Below, one piece after another: positions 7,660 through 8,558 of a DNA stretch of 8,558 nucleotides. Within the stretch, counting starts at the first letter, position 1. Every line of letters starts with the position of its first letter. Below the pieces are notes generated by a model. The model ran no database searches, had not been told where the DNA came from, and worked only from the letters and a program-made list of their open reading frames with translations. The translations under genes and the position numbers were made by a program. The stretch comes from Kiritimatiellia bacterium. Lineage in GTDB: Bacteria; Verrucomicrobiota; Kiritimatiellia; RFP12; DVOR01. The stretch spans positions 1 to 8,558 of the forward strand of contig JAFYMU010000056.1 in NCBI GenBank assembly GCA_017548245.1, in the 5' to 3' direction.

Positions 7660-8558
7660 ATGATGCGTCATCTCTTTACCCTCTTCTTAATAACCATTAG
7701 CCTTCCACTTCTTGCGCAATTAAACCCCAACGCGCTTACTGAAATTAAAGGCGGGAATGCCTATACCCTTAACGAAGAAGGCGCCACCTACACAGTGACA
7801 AGCAATGGCACACCTGTCAATGCACGCTTCATTGTCAAAAAATCTGCCAAGTTAATCCTAGACAATTGTCATATTCTTCGAACAAGCTCCACGAGTCCAA
7901 TCACATTTGACGCAGATAACATAACACTTGAGATTCAGATTCGAGGGGAAAATTCCCTCTGTGCAACTAGAGATAATGAGGCTCTCCCAGTTATCACATC
8001 CGCTTCCAATTACTCTCCTACGCTCATCTTCTCCGAAGCACCTGATGCCCCCGCCTCTAGCGAACTCCTCTTACGAGCTTGTGCCGCAATTAGCGCCATC
8101 ACTCCTCCCATTCAATTCAACGAAAGTGGAACTGTCATCTTTCGCAGTGGCTCTGTTCGTATTGCCACCTCAGACGGAAGAGATCTAAATCCCTATACTA
8201 TCCCTGCACTTGTCTCTACAAATACTGTCACACTTTGCGGAGGGAGTGTTATCGCCCAAATCAGCCCACGAAGTGACGGAAGCTACATTCCACTCAAAGG
8301 CGATAAAGCAAAAGATGTAACCGCTCCCTTATTTACCTGCAATAACTTCACAATGACAGGTGGCCTTTTAACCACGAATGGGAAAAATTTTGCATATGAT
8401 ACAAACATCCTAAAATATGACAAAACTCCCTACGACACGTATTTCTCCTATAACTCGAAAATGATGGAAAATGTTACCTCCGCATCAAACAGTTCATTTT
8501 CTGGTGGTATCAAACGCTCTTCTTCTATTTTTTCTTGTTACGGTTTACAACCCAATAC
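7660..8558 (+). CDS. Secreted beta-strand-repeat protein, 3' end beyond window (partial)
   Basis: An open frame of 299 codons runs from the ATGATG at 7660 off the window end with no stop. The start of the protein, MMRHLFTLFLITISLPLLA, is a typical Sec signal peptide (positive start, hydrophobic core, likely cleavage after Ala19), so export to the periplasm, surface or outside is predicted. The mature part is rich in Thr, Ser and Asn and repeats short strand-turn units: KLILDNCHI (64-72), ITLEIQIRGENSL (88-100), TVIFRSGSVRIA (158-169), TVTLCGGSVIA (189-199), FTMTGGLLTTNG (230-241). This pattern resembles beta-helix proteins of the carbohydrate-binding-domain type (DUF4353-like) found in gut bacteria, but the family is a guess and no catalytic residues are recognised. 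From about 245 the repeat fades. Codons are mixed (AGA, ATA, CTA, TTA occur), unlike aspS. No Shine-Dalgarno is evident. Confidence 0.8.
   Translation, partial: MMRHLFTLFLITISLPLLAQLNPNALTEIKGGNAYTLNEEGATYTVTSNGTPVNARFIVKKSAKLILDNCHILRTSSTSPITFDADNITLEIQIRGENSLCATRDNEALPVITSASNYSPTLIFSEAPDAPASSELLLRACAAISAITPPIQFNESGTVIFRSGSVRIATSDGRDLNPYTIPALVSTNTVTLCGGSVIAQISPRSDGSYIPLKGDKAKDVTAPLFTCNNFTMTGGLLTTNGKNFAYDTNILKYDKTPYDTYFSYNSKMMENVTSASNSSFSGGIKRSSSIFSCYGLQPN

Noticed and set aside
7928..8188. 86-codon frame overlapping the last gene
   Set aside because: It is in another frame of the signal-peptide gene, whose frame is open from 7660 to the window end and has a credible start, promoter and repeat pattern.

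Overview
The window looks like a chromosomal housekeeping segment of a Gram-negative bacterium. It holds four complete conserved genes, one complete gene with an unusual tail, and a partial gene at each edge. The GroEL and AspRS sequences, and the long HD-domain CCA-type nucleotidyltransferase, remind me of the Verrucomicrobiota/Kiritimatiellota/Lentisphaerota (PVC) group. That placement is from memory of family sequences, without a search, and is tentative. I see no IS element, tRNA, rRNA, CRISPR array or phage gene.

Layout. Positions 1-19 carry what appears to be the last codons of groES, followed by groEL (55-1689) and a strong intrinsic terminator. A 339-bp gap then holds a promoter and a structured leader for gap (GAPDH, 2029-3027), which ends in its own near-perfect terminator. 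A tRNA CCA/poly(A)-type nucleotidyltransferase (3148-4797) follows, with a C-terminal extension of about 100 residues that I do not recognise. It converges, with one base between the stop codons, on uppP/bacA (minus strand, 4799-5602). A 104-bp divergent promoter region separates uppP from aspS (5707-7515), which has its own terminator. A promoter then leads into a secreted, repeat-rich protein (7660 to the window end) that is cut off by the edge.

How the genes relate. They are mostly single-gene transcription units for protein folding (GroES/GroEL), central carbon metabolism (GAPDH), tRNA 3'-end maturation and aspartate charging (CCA enzyme, AspRS), and lipid-carrier recycling for cell-wall synthesis (UppP). 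They do not form one pathway.

Two expression classes are visible. groEL, gap and aspS use a narrow codon set (AAG for Lys, CTC/TTG for Leu, TTA/CTA/TCA avoided); of these, groEL and gap also have clear Shine-Dalgarno sequences. The nucleotidyltransferase, uppP and the last gene use mixed codons and lack a recognisable Shine-Dalgarno. The uppP promoter lies so close to its ATG that a leaderless mRNA is predicted. I found no convincing new multi-gene system. The points most worth a second look are the C-terminal extension of the nucleotidyltransferase, the leaderless uppP prediction, the AspRS residues that suggest Asp/Asn dual specificity, and the partial secreted protein.
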